A DNA stretch of 64,000 nt from Streptomyces spinosus (GCF_020400655.1 NZ_JAINRC010000011.1:285328-349327), one strand, 5' to 3'. Shown: positions 34,218 to 43,027, counted from the stretch's first letter. Translations and numbers: made by a program. Notes: generated from the sequence alone by a model not told the origin.

Positions 34218-34853
34218 TCAGTGCTCGTCGGCGAGGATGAGGTACAGCTTCTTGCGGGCGTCGTTGATGACGGCGAGCGCCTTCTCGCGTTGCTCCTTGC
34301 TGCCGGTCTTCCACACCTGGCCGAAGGCTTCCATCAGCCCGAAGCCGGCCTGCCGGATCTCGGCGAGGGCCTCCCAGTCGACTCCGCGCGAGGCCTCCTC
34401 CCAGGGGGCGTCCGGCCCCTCGTCGGCGGCGGTCCGCCCGCTGTCGGTCAGGGCGAACAGCTTCTTGCCGCCCTCGCTCTCGCTGGCGATCAGACCCTCG
34501 TCCTCCAGCAGCTGGAGGGTGGGGTAGACCGAACCGGGACTGGGCTTCCACGCACCGCCGCTGCGCTCGGCGATCTCCTGGATCATCTCGTAGCCGTGCA
34601 TGGGCCGGTCCTTGAGCAGGGCCAGGATCGAGGCGCGTACGTCACCGCGCCGGGCCCGCCCGCGCGGGCCGCCCCGTCCGCGCGGCCCCCAGGGGCCCGG
34701 ACCGAACCCGGGCCCACCGGGACCGAAGCCCGGACCGCCCGGGCCGAAGGGCCCGAAGGCGGCCCGCCGCCCGTCGAAGCCACCGAAACCGCCCATGCCC
34801 CGTCGTCCGGGGCCCTCGTGCCGGTGTCCACGCTCGAAACCGTGGGTGCGCAT
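34218..34853 (-). CDS. PadR-family transcriptional regulator with a Gly/Pro-rich N-terminal tail
   Basis: 211 residues from ATG 34853 (GGAG eight bases upstream). The first 65 residues are a low-complexity tail of repeated GFGPGGP-type units ending in an arginine-rich RGRGGPRGRARRG. The PadR winged HTH follows: DVRASILALLKDRPMHGYEMIQEIAERSGGAWKPSPGSVYPTLQLLEDEGLI, then the ALTDSGR wing and a C-terminal helix for dimerisation. PadR proteins often repress a divergent or own gene. The upstream DNA holds palindromes that are probable autoregulatory sites. Confidence 0.92.
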   Translation of the reverse strand: MRTHGFERGHRHEGPGRRGMGGFGGFDGRRAAFGPFGPGGPGFGPGGPGFGPGPWGPRGRGGPRGRARRGDVRASILALLKDRPMHGYEMIQEIAERSGGAWKPSPGSVYPTLQLLEDEGLIASESEGGKKLFALTDSGRTAADEGPDAPWEEASRGVDWEALAEIRQAGFGLMEAFGQVWKTGSKEQREKALAVINDARKKLYLILADEH

Positions 34854-34889
34854 CGCGATCACTCCAGTCCATCGTTGATCTGTCACCTA

Positions 34890-34928
34890 GATATCGCATA
34901 CCGTTCGCGATGCCTCAACGATATATCG
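34890..34928. promoter_or_regulatory. AT-rich operator candidates upstream of the PadR gene
   Basis: GATATC at 34890-34895, an ATCGC/GCGAT inverted pair at 34893-34911 (nine-base spacer), and a perfect CGATATATCG palindrome at 34919-34928 cluster within 40 bases of a region otherwise very GC-rich. Dyads with ATAT/CGATA cores are typical of PadR sites. Confidence 0.55.
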
Positions 34929-35081
34929 GGACGGGTCGCGTGACAACCCCCTTGCCGAGCGGGCGGGGACATGACGACCAGAGCACGCCCGCCGTTCAGG
35001 GCCGGGCCGGGCGGCCATCAGTCCGGGGCCGCCGGATCGGCTCTTGGTACGAGGACCGGCGCAGCCGCTAGCGTCAGCGCC

Positions 35082-35894
35082 ATGCGCATTCGAATCGTCG
35101 ACGCCTTCACCGACCGCCCCTTCGCCGGCAACCCGGCAGGAGTCCTGCTCCTGGACGACGTCTTCCCGGACGACGACTGGCTCCAGAACGTCGCCATGGA
35201 GGTCAACCACGCCGAGACCGCGTTCACGCACCGGCTGCCCGAGGGCGGCGAGGCGGACTGGGCACTGCGGTGGTTCACTCCGGTCACCGAGGTCGCGATG
35301 TGCGGCCACGCCACCCTCGCCACGGCCCACGTCCTGCACACCACCGGCGCTCACGAGGGCCCGGTGCGGTTCGCCACCCGCAGCGGCGTACTGATCGCCA
35401 CGCCCGGCGCGGACGGCTCGCTCACCCTGGACTTCCCGACCGCCCCGCTCACCCCGGTGGACGTCCCGGCCGGGGTCGCCGAGGCCCTCGGGTCGGCGCC
35501 GGTCGCCGCGTTCGACACCGGCCCGGACGTCGGCGACCTGCTGGTGGAACTCGCCGACGAGAAGACCGTGCTGACCCTCTCCCCCGACCACCGGGCCCTC
35601 GGCGCCTACTCCGCGCGCGGCGTCATCGCCACCGCCCGCGCCGACGACCCGTCCCGTGGCTACGACTTCGTCTCCCGCTGCTTCTTCCCGAACGTCGGCA
35701 TCGACGAGGACCCGGTGACCGGCAGCGCCCACACCGCGCTCGCCCCGCACTGGTCCGCCCGCCTCGGCCGCGACGACCTCACCGGGCTCCAGGCCTCCCG
35801 CCGCACCGGGCTGGTCCGCACCGGGCTGCGGGGCGAGCGCACCCTGCTCACCGGCTTCGCCGTGACGGTCGTCGACGGCGAACTGCGCGCCTGA
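35082..35894 (+). CDS. PhzF-family isomerase/epimerase-like protein
   Basis: 270 residues. The duplicated hot-dog/diaminopimelate-epimerase-like fold is shown by VDAFTDRPFAGNPAGVLLLDD at the N-terminus, MEVNHAETAF with the catalytic-type Glu, TPVTEVAMCGHATLATAHVL and FFPNVGIDEDPVTGSAHTALAPHW in the second half. PhzF itself isomerises dihydro-hydroxyanthranilate; most actinobacterial members have unknown substrates. The ATG 35082 lies seven bases after TAGCGT (35069-35074), so a leaderless transcript is likely. It converges with the CPBP protease gene eight bases away. Confidence 0.93.
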   Translation: MRIRIVDAFTDRPFAGNPAGVLLLDDVFPDDDWLQNVAMEVNHAETAFTHRLPEGGEADWALRWFTPVTEVAMCGHATLATAHVLHTTGAHEGPVRFATRSGVLIATPGADGSLTLDFPTAPLTPVDVPAGVAEALGSAPVAAFDTGPDVGDLLVELADEKTVLTLSPDHRALGAYSARGVIATARADDPSRGYDFVSRCFFPNVGIDEDPVTGSAHTALAPHWSARLGRDDLTGLQASRRTGLVRTGLRGERTLLTGFAVTVVDGELRA

Positions 35895-35901
35895 GAGCGG
35901 C

Positions 35902-36702
35902 TCAGGCGGTCGGCAGCCAGCCCACCTTGCCCGCGAGGAGGGCGTAGCCGACGAACGCGCCGATGTCGAGCAGGGAGTGGGCGACGACCAGTGGGCCGAC
36001 CCGGCCCCAGCGCCGGTACAGGCAGACGAACACCACGCCCATGACCATGTTGCCGAGGAAGCCGCCGATGCCCTGGTAGAGGTGGTACGAACCGCGCAGG
36101 ACCGCGCTGGCCACCAGTGCGGTCCCCGGGGTCCAGCCCAGCTGCCCCAGCCTGCGCAGCAGGTAGCCGACGACGATGACCTCCTCGAGGATCGCGTTCT
36201 GCAGCGCGGACAGGATCAGCACCGGGTACTTCCACCACACGTCCGGCAGTGCTTCGGGGACGACGGTGAGGTTGAAGCCGAGACCGCGGGCGGCGAGGTA
36301 GAAGGCGATGCCGGTGCTGCCGATCACGGCCGCGATGCCGGCACCCCGGGCGAGGTCGGGCCAGGGGCGGGTGCGGTCGAAGCCGAGGGTGCGCAGATGC
36401 GCGCCCTCGCGCAGCAGCAGGTGGGCGACGAGCGCCACGGGCACCAGCGCGGTGGCGATGCCGAAGAGCTGCCAGGCCAGGTCCAGCCAGGGACGGCCGG
36501 GTGCGGCGGAGGCGTTGAGGGTGGCCGCCTGGTCCTTGAGCCCGCCCGGCTTGGTGACCGAGCCGATGAAGCTGATCAGCGCGGACACCCCGCTCGCCCC
36601 GAGCGAGAGCGCGAGCACGAGCAGCGTCTCGTCCCGCAGTATCCGTCGCGGGTCGCGCTCCCGCGCCCCGGAATCGGCCACCGAGTCAGCCTCCACCTGC
36701 AC
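35902..36702 (-). CDS. CPBP-family intramembrane glutamic endopeptidase (CAAX-type)
   Basis: 266 residues from GTG 36702 (GGAGG five bases upstream); GTG 36738 would add 12 residues. About eight membrane helices. The catalytic motif AILEEVIVVGYLLRRL holds the EE pair, then GSYHLYQGIGGFLGNMVMGVVFV carries the His of motif 2, and HSLLDIGAF the motif 3 His. Abi/CAAX-type proteases cleave prenylated or membrane peptides and in some bacteria give bacteriocin immunity. The target is unknown. The preceding intergenic DNA is repeat-rich. Confidence 0.9.
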   Translation of the reverse strand: MQVEADSVADSGARERDPRRILRDETLLVLALSLGASGVSALISFIGSVTKPGGLKDQAATLNASAAPGRPWLDLAWQLFGIATALVPVALVAHLLLREGAHLRTLGFDRTRPWPDLARGAGIAAVIGSTGIAFYLAARGLGFNLTVVPEALPDVWWKYPVLILSALQNAILEEVIVVGYLLRRLGQLGWTPGTALVASAVLRGSYHLYQGIGGFLGNMVMGVVFVCLYRRWGRVGPLVVAHSLLDIGAFVGYALLAGKVGWLPTA

Positions 36703-37283
36703 CCCTGCCTCCAGCCGGCTCACGGGCCCCTGGCCCACCTTTCGCCTGGCAAGGATCGCAGAAGCGGCTGTGCGGGGCGCGGGATGCCCCGGTAGTCCGG
36801 CTCTGCGGACGGCCTCACGACAGCCCGCCGACCGGCCTCACGACAGCCCACTTGCCGGCTTCCCGACGGGTCACCCGCGTCGGCGACCGGCTCCCCGGCC
36901 ACGCCCCCTCATTGACCGGAGCCCCCGCCGACTCCGCCACGCGCCCCGCCGCCCGCCTCGATCCACCGCCCCCTGTCCCCGCCGCACCGGCGCTCAGCCC
37001 CCGGACCGAGGCCCGCCGGTCTGCGCGGCGCTCATCCTGCCCAGGAGCCCGGCAAACCCCGGCCCTGCCCGGCGCTCACCCTGTCCAAGGGCCCGGCAGG
37101 CCCCGACCCTCAACCCGCCCGGTGCCTCCGAAGCCAGGGGCCCGCCCGGGTCCAGCACCCCGGCGGACCCCGGCGCGCTCAGCCCGCGCGGCACCCCCGC
37201 GGACCGGCGGAGCGCTGTGCTCAGCCCGCGCGGCATCCCGACGCAGCCCGGTACCCGGACCGCGGACCGGCGGAGCGCTGTGC
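36703..37283. repeat. Gene-poor region with degenerate direct repeats
   Basis: 581 bases between two minus-strand genes. A 16-base direct repeat GGCCTCACGACAGCCC occurs at 36811-36826 and 36834-36849. A second degenerate family (GCGCTCA(T/C)CCTG(C/T)CCA(G/A)G unit, about 52 bases) lies near 37028-37130. A perfect 30-base repeat starting CGCGGACCGGCGGAGCGCTG occurs at 37198-37227 and 37261-37290, the second copy covering the end of the glutamate-cysteine ligase gene. No ORF here has good coding character. Confidence 0.65.
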
Positions 37284-38801
37284 TCAGCCCAGCGGCACCG
37301 GTTCCGGCAGGCCCACCGGCCAGGTGTGCACCGGCTCCCCCACGTGCATCAGCTCGGCGTACCGCCGCGTCGTCGCCGCCAGGGCCGCCTGCCGTGACAT
37401 CCCCTGCTCCAGGGCCCGGTGGAAGGTGGCCGCCTGCCAGGACGCCCCGTTGACCCGGCGCCGGCAGCGTTCCTCGATCACGCCCAGGTAGAGGTCCCGG
37501 TCGGCGGCCTCCACACCCCACGCGTCCAGCCCGGCCGCGGCGAGCGGCAGCAGCTCGTCACGGACCAGCGTGACCGCGTCGACCTCGCCCGTGCCGCCGT
37601 ACCGCCCCCGACGGGGCCAGACGAAGCGCGCGTCGATGCCGTACCGGCACGCCGCGTCGAAGTTCGCCTCGGCCGCGGCGAACGGCAGCCGCGTCCACAC
37701 CGGCCGCGACTCCTCGGCGAGGGCGCGGACGAGACCGTAGTAGAAGGCCGCGTTGGCGATCACGTCGGTGATGGTGGGCCCGGCCGGCAGCACGCGGTTC
37801 TCCACCCGCAGGTGCGGGACGCCGTCGGCGATGCCGTACACCGGCCGGTTCCAGCGGTAGATCGTGCCGTTGTGCAGTACGAGTTCGGCGAGTTTGGGCA
37901 CCCCGCCGGCCTCGACGACCTCCAGCGGCTCCTCGTCGTCGCAGATCGGCAGCAGGGCCGGGAAGTAGCGCAGGTTCTCCTCGAACAGGTCGTGCGCGGA
38001 GGTGATCCACCGCTCGCCGAACCAGGTGCGCGGCCGGACGCCCTGGGCCTGGAGCTCGGGCGGCCGGGTGTCGGTGGACTGCAGGAACAGCGGGGGACGG
38101 GACTCGCGCCACAGCTCGTGCCCGAAGAGGAACGGCGAGTTGGCGCCGACGGCGATCTGCGCGGCGGAGGCCGCCTGGGCCGCGTTCCACACGTCGGCGA
38201 ACCGCCCCGGGGTGACCTGCAGGTGCAGTTGCAGGGAGGTGCACGCGGCCTCGGGCACGATCGACTTCGAGGTGCAGACGAGGTGCTCCACGCCCTCGAT
38301 GTCGAGCCGGAAGTCCTCTCCGCGCGCGGCGACGATCTGGTCGTTGAGGAGCGTGTAGCGGTCGACCTCGGAGAGGTTGGAGGAGACCAGGTCGTCCCGG
38401 TCGAGGGTGGGCAGGATGCCGATCATCACGATGCCCGCGTCCACCTCGCCGGCCTTCCGGTCGGCGTAAGCGAGCGACGTGCGCAGTTCTTCGGCGAGCC
38501 GGTCGAATACCCGGCCGCCCAGACGGTGTGGGGCTATGTTGACCTCCAGGTTGAACATGGCGAGTTCTGTTTGGAAGTCACGGCTCGCGATGCGCTCCAG
38601 TACCTGCCCGTTCAACATTTTCGGCATACCGTCCGACCCGGCGAGATTCAACTCGATCTCGACCCCCATGAGATTCTTGGGTCGATCGAATCGCTTCTCG
38701 CGCAGCAGCCGCTCCAGTCCCGTCAGGCACTGCTGGAGCTTTTCACGGTAGCGCTGGCGATCGGACAGGTCGAACTGCCCTGCCACGACCTTCTCCCCCA
38801 T
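37284..38801 (-). CDS. Glutamate-cysteine ligase family protein (GCS2-like)
   Basis: 505 residues from ATG 38801, with GAGGAGGG eight bases upstream. Family features: PKNLMGVEIELNLAGSDG near the N-terminus, FNLEVNIAPHRLGG, and VEHLVCTSKSIVPEAACTSLQLHLQVTP (the substrate-binding strand with Cys and His residues), then GANSPFLFGHELWRESRPPLF and LVLHNGTIYRWNRPVYG. Enzymes of this family ligate glutamate and cysteine or similar pairs in thiol biosynthesis; ergothioneine, gamma-glutamyl-cysteine and other roles are possible. No other thiol-pathway gene is next to it. Confidence 0.88.
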   Translation of the reverse strand: MGEKVVAGQFDLSDRQRYREKLQQCLTGLERLLREKRFDRPKNLMGVEIELNLAGSDGMPKMLNGQVLERIASRDFQTELAMFNLEVNIAPHRLGGRVFDRLAEELRTSLAYADRKAGEVDAGIVMIGILPTLDRDDLVSSNLSEVDRYTLLNDQIVAARGEDFRLDIEGVEHLVCTSKSIVPEAACTSLQLHLQVTPGRFADVWNAAQAASAAQIAVGANSPFLFGHELWRESRPPLFLQSTDTRPPELQAQGVRPRTWFGERWITSAHDLFEENLRYFPALLPICDDEEPLEVVEAGGVPKLAELVLHNGTIYRWNRPVYGIADGVPHLRVENRVLPAGPTITDVIANAAFYYGLVRALAEESRPVWTRLPFAAAEANFDAACRYGIDARFVWPRRGRYGGTGEVDAVTLVRDELLPLAAAGLDAWGVEAADRDLYLGVIEERCRRRVNGASWQAATFHRALEQGMSRQAALAATTRRYAELMHVGEPVHTWPVGLPEPVPLG

Positions 38802-39370
38802 CGAAGTGTCCCTCCTCGGATGGGCGGGCCGACGATCCGGCCGCCTGGCTCCCGGGTCACGTGGGATGATGCCCAGCCGAAGCGATCGATAACGTCCCGC
38901 GCGGGCCCGCCGCCCGCTAGTCTGTCGGAATGTTCCCGGCGGCACATTCACGGGGCATGCCGCGCTCGCACCTTCGGGTGCCCCGGACGCCTCGTGAAAA
39001 ACGCCGACGACATTCGGCCGACCGTTACCGGCGCGTAAGGCGAGGTCAGCGACGGGGACCCGGTCCGGAAATCGGGATGATTTCCGCAAATCCACGGCCT
39101 AATTCCGCCTTGCCCGGCCGATCGGAATCGGATAGCCGAAACACCGGCCGAACACACGTCGTATAAACTTCGTCCACAAGGCAGAAGGTTGGCGCCCTCG
39201 GTCCTGGTTTCCGCGGTGTTCCTGCCGTCCCCGTTGACGGGTGGCAGACCGAGCCGCACTCTCTTTCACACCGACCTGGGCCCCCACCTCTCCGGCCTTC
39301 CGTGAGCTGACAGCGCCGTCCGCCCCACCCTCCTCGCGCCGCCGCGCCTGTCGAATGAGAGGCGACCCAC
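38802..39370. other. Intergenic region with AT-richer stretches
   Basis: 569 bases between a minus-strand and a plus-strand gene. A TAGTCT -10-like box near 38920 is followed six bases later by an ATG (38930) that opens a 78-codon Arg-rich frame, listed separately as a weak candidate. AT-richer patches at 39070-39175 suggest promoter DNA. The last 190 bases contain the promoter and ribosome-binding site (GAGGCG) of the next gene. Confidence 0.5.
38930..39166 (+). CDS. Possible 78-residue basic ORF, weak candidate
   Basis: ATG 38930 lies six bases after TAGTCT and the frame runs to 39166. The product is very Arg-rich (EKRRRHSADRYRRVRRGQRR). There is no -35 element, no ribosome-binding site and no family match that I recognise, so it could equally be noise in a promoter region. 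Listed because of the leaderless-type spacing. Confidence 0.2.
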   Translation: MFPAAHSRGMPRSHLRVPRTPREKRRRHSADRYRRVRRGQRRGPGPEIGMISANPRPNSALPGRSESDSRNTGRTHVV

Positions 39371-39955
39371 ATGCCGCTGCACGTGCCCCCTGCCCCCGCG
39401 CCTGCCCTGCGCTCCGTCCTCACCGCCCTCGGTTCCCCCACCGCGGTCCGTGAGGCGCGCACTCCCTCCCTGCGCGCCGCGCAGGGCCCCGCGACACCGG
39501 AACTCCCGTTGCCCGTCCACGTGCTGGACCGGATCACCGCGCAAGGCCTGTCCGCGACCCGGCTGGCCGGCTGGCGCTTCCTGATCCGGTGCGGTGATCG
39601 CGCGGTGGCCGCGGCCGAGACCATGCTGACTCCCGACGGCTGGGCCTTCTCGCACTTCTTCGAGGGCCCGTACGTCGCCTCCACCGAACGCGCCCTGCAA
39701 CAGGCCGAGGCCCTGCAACAGCCGTACCAGGCACGGCTGTTGTCCGTGCCGGGGCTGTACATGCTCACCCTGTGGCTGCACGGCGACTGCTCCGGCGACG
39801 GCAGCGAGGGCCATCCCGCCGCCACCGATCTGCTCGTACCGCTGGCACCCGCACCGCCCGGCATTCCGACGCACCGTCCCTTCCCGGTCGCCGAGCTGCT
39901 TCCGGTGCTGACCCATCGGGCGACTCCTCTCCCGCTGCTCGGCTCGCCCGCCTGA
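39371..39955 (+). CDS. Hypothetical protein, 194 residues
   Basis: ATG start with GAGG eight bases upstream. A Pro-rich N-terminus of about 45 residues is followed by a compact conserved-looking region: LDRITAQGLSATRLAGWRFLIRCGDRAVAAAETMLTPDGWAFSHFFEGPYVASTERALQ, then YQARLLSVPGLYMLTLWLHGD and a Pro-rich C-terminus. The pattern suggests an actinobacterial family of small soluble proteins without known activity. A hairpin terminator (39967-39998) follows. Confidence 0.75.
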   Translation: MPLHVPPAPAPALRSVLTALGSPTAVREARTPSLRAAQGPATPELPLPVHVLDRITAQGLSATRLAGWRFLIRCGDRAVAAAETMLTPDGWAFSHFFEGPYVASTERALQQAEALQQPYQARLLSVPGLYMLTLWLHGDCSGDGSEGHPAATDLLVPLAPAPPGIPTHRPFPVAELLPVLTHRATPLPLLGSPA

Positions 39956-39966
39956 CCGAAGCCCGC

Positions 39967-39998
39967 GTACCCCGTTGCCCGCGAGGGAAGCGGGGTAC
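39967..39998 (+). terminator. Inverted repeat after the hypothetical gene
   Basis: Perfect eight-base arms GTACCCCG and CGGGGTAC are separated by 16 bases, 11 bases after the stop. Likely a terminator; stem stability is moderate. Confidence 0.6.
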
Positions 39999-40241
39999 GA
40001 CTGTCTTTCCGACACGCCGCCGCCCGGAGCCATCCGGACTAGTCCCATCCGGCCACTGCGAACCACCCGAAGGGACAGTGCAGTTGGACTGAACCGTCCG
40101 CGCGGGTGACGCGTCCTGAACCTGTGAGAAGCGGTGCTGTGAAATCCCTGCGGAACGACGCCCAGAGGACAACACTGGTTTCCGACCGAATCATCATCAC
40201 GGGGGACGGACATGATCACGACAGAGCGAAAGATCCCGCCC

Positions 40242-40448
40242 ATGTGCCAGCACCAGCCGCCCTGCCCGCCAGCCGAGTCCGCCGACCGGGAGTCCGCCCG
40301 CCTCGTGGCGCACCACCCGGAGCAGGGGTGGAGCCTGCTGTGCAACGGCGTCCTGCTCTTCGAGGACACGGGTGAGCTGCTGCCCGACGGCCGCGTCATC
40401 GCCCCGCACCGCCCGCTCGGAGCGGAACAGGTGATGACCGCCGCCTGA
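40242..40448 (+). CDS. DUF5999 family protein
   Basis: 68 residues starting MCQHQPPCPPAESADRESARLVAHHPEQGWSLLCNGVLLFEDTGELLPDG, which is the complete DUF5999 pattern (two CxxHxxxC-like cysteines at the N-terminus and an LLCNGVLLFEDTG core). A start 10 codons upstream (ATG 40212) has a better ribosome-binding site (GGGGGA) and may be used. The family is nearly confined to Streptomyces relatives and has no known function; the Cys/His residues could bind a metal. Its neighbours do not reveal a role. Confidence 0.85.
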   Translation: MCQHQPPCPPAESADRESARLVAHHPEQGWSLLCNGVLLFEDTGELLPDGRVIAPHRPLGAEQVMTAA

Positions 40449-40641
40449 GGGCGGCACGGTGACCTGACCCGGGCACGGCAGACCGACCTGACCTGAGCAG
40501 GGGCGCGTGCCCCGAGGGGCCGGCCGCACACGAGACGTGCGCACCGGCCCCGACGCGTGCCGGGCACACGGAGACGAAACGGCCGCCCCGCCCCACACCC
40601 CTGCGAGCATTCCGGGACGCTCCGTGCGTCAGGGGGCCGCC

Positions 40642-42117
40642 CTACGGCGTAGTGGGCGCGTACTCGAACCAGTCGAAGGCCGCGCGGCCCTCGGTGACGT
40701 ACATGCCGATGACCCGGCCGGTGAAACCGGCGGCCACCTCCGTGGACAGATAGCGGCCGTCGAGTTCGGCGAGCCGGACGGTTCCCTCGCCGGTGCCCAC
40801 GGAGAAGACGAGCGTGTCGGGGCCGTGCTGCTTCCCGGGGTCCCTGGTGGCGCGGATCTCGACGGCCAGGGTGACCGCGTCCGCCGGCACCGGGCGTTCG
40901 GCGACGCGCTGCCGCAGCGGGCCGATCCGCGCGATCACGGCGGCGACACCCCCGCTCACCTCCAGGTCGTAGTGGTGGGCCTCGTCCAGGCGCACCGACA
41001 ACCCGGCCCGCGCGGCGCCGGGCTCCAGCGATGCCGCCGCCCGGCAGTCGTGGTGCTGCTGGCGGCGGCCGACGAAGGTATGCCCGGGCCGGTCGAGGCT
41101 GTCACCGGTGGCGGTCAGGGTGAGCCGGCCCGGCCGCTCGGTCAGCGACCAGCAGCCCTCGGGGCGGCGGCGCGGGGATATCCAGTGCGGTGCGAGCGCC
41201 GGGTCCGCGAAGTCGTCCCGCACCGGCGGCTGCTCCACGGGTGCCCAGGCGGCCGGCGCCGGGTGCCGCTCCTGGACCGGGCCCGTGCGCGGCCAGCCGT
41301 CGGCCCACTCCACCGGCACCAGGAACGTCTCCCGGCCGAGGACGTGGAACTCCGGGAACCACCCACAGGGCCGGGTGCCGAGCAGCACCATCCACCACGT
41401 GCCGTCGGCCGCCTGCACCAGGTCGCCGTGGCCGGTGCACTGGATGGGCAGGCCGGTGCCGCGGTGGGACACCAGCGGGTTGCCGGGAGCCGGTTCCCAG
41501 GGGCCGCGCGGCGAGCGGGCGCGGGCCACCGAGACACCATGCCCCACAGCGGTGCCGCCCTCGGCGAGCAGCAGGTACCACCAGTCGCCGATCCGGTACA
41601 GGTGCGGGGCCTCGGGGTCGCGCAGGCCGGTGCCGGACCACATCGGCAGCGGACCCTCCAGCACCCGTCCCGTGCGCGGGTCGATCCGGGCGACGCTGAC
41701 CCCGGCCATCGCGACCCAGCAGGCACCGTCCTCGTCCCACGCCAGGTCCGGGTCGATGCCGGGCAGATCGATCCACACCGGGTCGGACCAGGGGCCCTCG
41801 GGGCGCTCCGCGGTGACGAGGAAGGTGCCGCCTGCGCCCGCGCTGGTGGTGACGACGTGGAAGAGTCCGTCGTGGTGCCGGATCGTCGGCGCGTAAATGC
41901 CGGCGGACGCCGGGACGTCGTCGGACAGGTCCAACTGCCCCGGCCGGTCGAGGACGTTGCCGATCTGGCGCCAGTGCACCAGGTCCCGGCTGTGGAACAG
42001 CGGAACGCCGGGAAAGTACTCGAAGCTGGAACACACCAGGTAGTAGTCGTCGCCGACCCGGCACACGCTGGGGTCGGGGTGGAAACCCGGGATGACGGGG
42101 TTGTCGTACGTTCGCAT
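40642..42117 (-). CDS. Glycoside hydrolase family 43 protein (beta-xylosidase / arabinofuranosidase type)
   Basis: 491 residues from ATG 42117 with GGAGG five bases upstream. The N-terminus YDNPVIPGFHPDPSVCRVGDDYYLVCSSFEYFPGVP is the classic GH43 five-bladed propeller start with Asp15 as general base; GIDPDLAWDEDG and TGLRDPEAPHLYRIGDWWYLL give the pKa-modulator Asp and catalytic Glu. The last about 190 residues form the beta-sandwich module of this subgroup. No signal peptide is visible, so it acts on imported oligosaccharides such as xylo-oligomers. A CGAAA-G-TTTCG operator lies 21 bases upstream, pointing to LacI-type induction. Confidence 0.93.
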   Translation of the reverse strand: MRTYDNPVIPGFHPDPSVCRVGDDYYLVCSSFEYFPGVPLFHSRDLVHWRQIGNVLDRPGQLDLSDDVPASAGIYAPTIRHHDGLFHVVTTSAGAGGTFLVTAERPEGPWSDPVWIDLPGIDPDLAWDEDGACWVAMAGVSVARIDPRTGRVLEGPLPMWSGTGLRDPEAPHLYRIGDWWYLLLAEGGTAVGHGVSVARARSPRGPWEPAPGNPLVSHRGTGLPIQCTGHGDLVQAADGTWWMVLLGTRPCGWFPEFHVLGRETFLVPVEWADGWPRTGPVQERHPAPAAWAPVEQPPVRDDFADPALAPHWISPRRRPEGCWSLTERPGRLTLTATGDSLDRPGHTFVGRRQQHHDCRAAASLEPGAARAGLSVRLDEAHHYDLEVSGGVAAVIARIGPLRQRVAERPVPADAVTLAVEIRATRDPGKQHGPDTLVFSVGTGEGTVRLAELDGRYLSTEVAAGFTGRVIGMYVTEGRAAFDWFEYAPTTP

Positions 42118-42137
42118 GCTCGCCTCCTGGAGGCGCT

Positions 42138-42148
42138 CGAAAGTTTCG
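42138..42148. promoter_or_regulatory. LacI-type operator upstream of the GH43 gene
   Basis: CGAAAGTTTCG is a perfect dyad (CGAAA, one base, TTTCG). This is the class of site known from xylan- and cellulose-utilisation genes of Streptomyces. It lies 20-30 bases ahead of the start codon, between the promoter area and the ribosome-binding site, the correct place for repression. Confidence 0.65.
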
Positions 42149-42338
42149 TCGTGATTACCGAATGAGCGCCGCATCGTAATGCCCGCAGAGGCGTTCGCGG
42201 AGTGTCCCGCCGCCCGGCTGGTCGAATCAACGGCACGGGAGTGGGATGGAAGGAAGCGAGGACCTCGCAGCGGGCACACCGGCGGGTGTCACGGCCGTCA
42301 CCCCTCAGGTGCCCGTCCGTAACGGTGGAGTCTGAGTC

Positions 42339-42869
42339 ATGTCCGGTGATGACGCCTCGGCGGCCACGCGGGTGGTGGTCGGCGTGAGCGGCTCCCTGAA
42401 CAGCGTCACGGCCCTGCGCCGGGCCGCCACGCTGGCCCGGCGGCTGCGAGCCCAGCTCTGGCCCGTGCTGGCCTGGGAACCACCGGGCGGTGACTCCGCC
42501 GCGCGCCGCTCCCCCGCCGGCGGACTGCTGGTCGAGGAGTGGCAGCGGCTCGCCAAGCAGCGGCTGGCCTCGGTGCTCGAGGAGATCTTCGACGCGAAGG
42601 GTCCCGGTGTGCCGATGCAGCCCGTCGTCGTACGGGGCGCCCCCGGCCCGGCGCTGGTGGCGACCGCGAACCGGGAGGACGACGTCCTGGTCGTGGGCGC
42701 GGGGCGGCGCGGGCTGCAACGCGCCTTCTCCGGCCGGGTCTCCCGGCACTGCCTGGCCCACGCGGTCTGCCCGGTCCTGGCGGTGCCCCCGTCCCCGCTG
42801 GAATCGGAGCTGCTGTCCGTGCACCGTCGCAACACGTGGCACCTGCGCATCGACACCCGCGGGTTGTGA
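42339..42869 (+). CDS. Universal stress protein (UspA-type)
   Basis: 176 residues, ATG start with GGTGGAG eight bases upstream. The strand-helix order VVVGVSGSLNSVTALRRAATLARRLRAQLWPVLAWEP is typical, and the ATP-loop appears as VVGAGRRGLQRAFSGRVSRHCLAHAVCPVLAVP (GxxGxGxxS-like). A single USP domain, probably an ATP-binding dimer acting in stress responses. It has a C-terminal extension of about 25 residues with His/Arg. Its partners are unknown. Confidence 0.92.
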   Translation: MSGDDASAATRVVVGVSGSLNSVTALRRAATLARRLRAQLWPVLAWEPPGGDSAARRSPAGGLLVEEWQRLAKQRLASVLEEIFDAKGPGVPMQPVVVRGAPGPALVATANREDDVLVVGAGRRGLQRAFSGRVSRHCLAHAVCPVLAVPPSPLESELLSVHRRNTWHLRIDTRGL

Positions 42870-43027
42870 CGGGTCGACCGGTCACGCACCGGCGCACGCA
42901 CCGGCCACCCGGGCAACGCGGGAGGTCACGCCGGGCCCGTTGCCGTCCCGTCAGGAACCGGCCCGCGGCCGTCAGAGCACCGTCAAGGTCAGGCCCGGGC
43001 CGCCGGCGACGGACTACCGTTTCCCTC

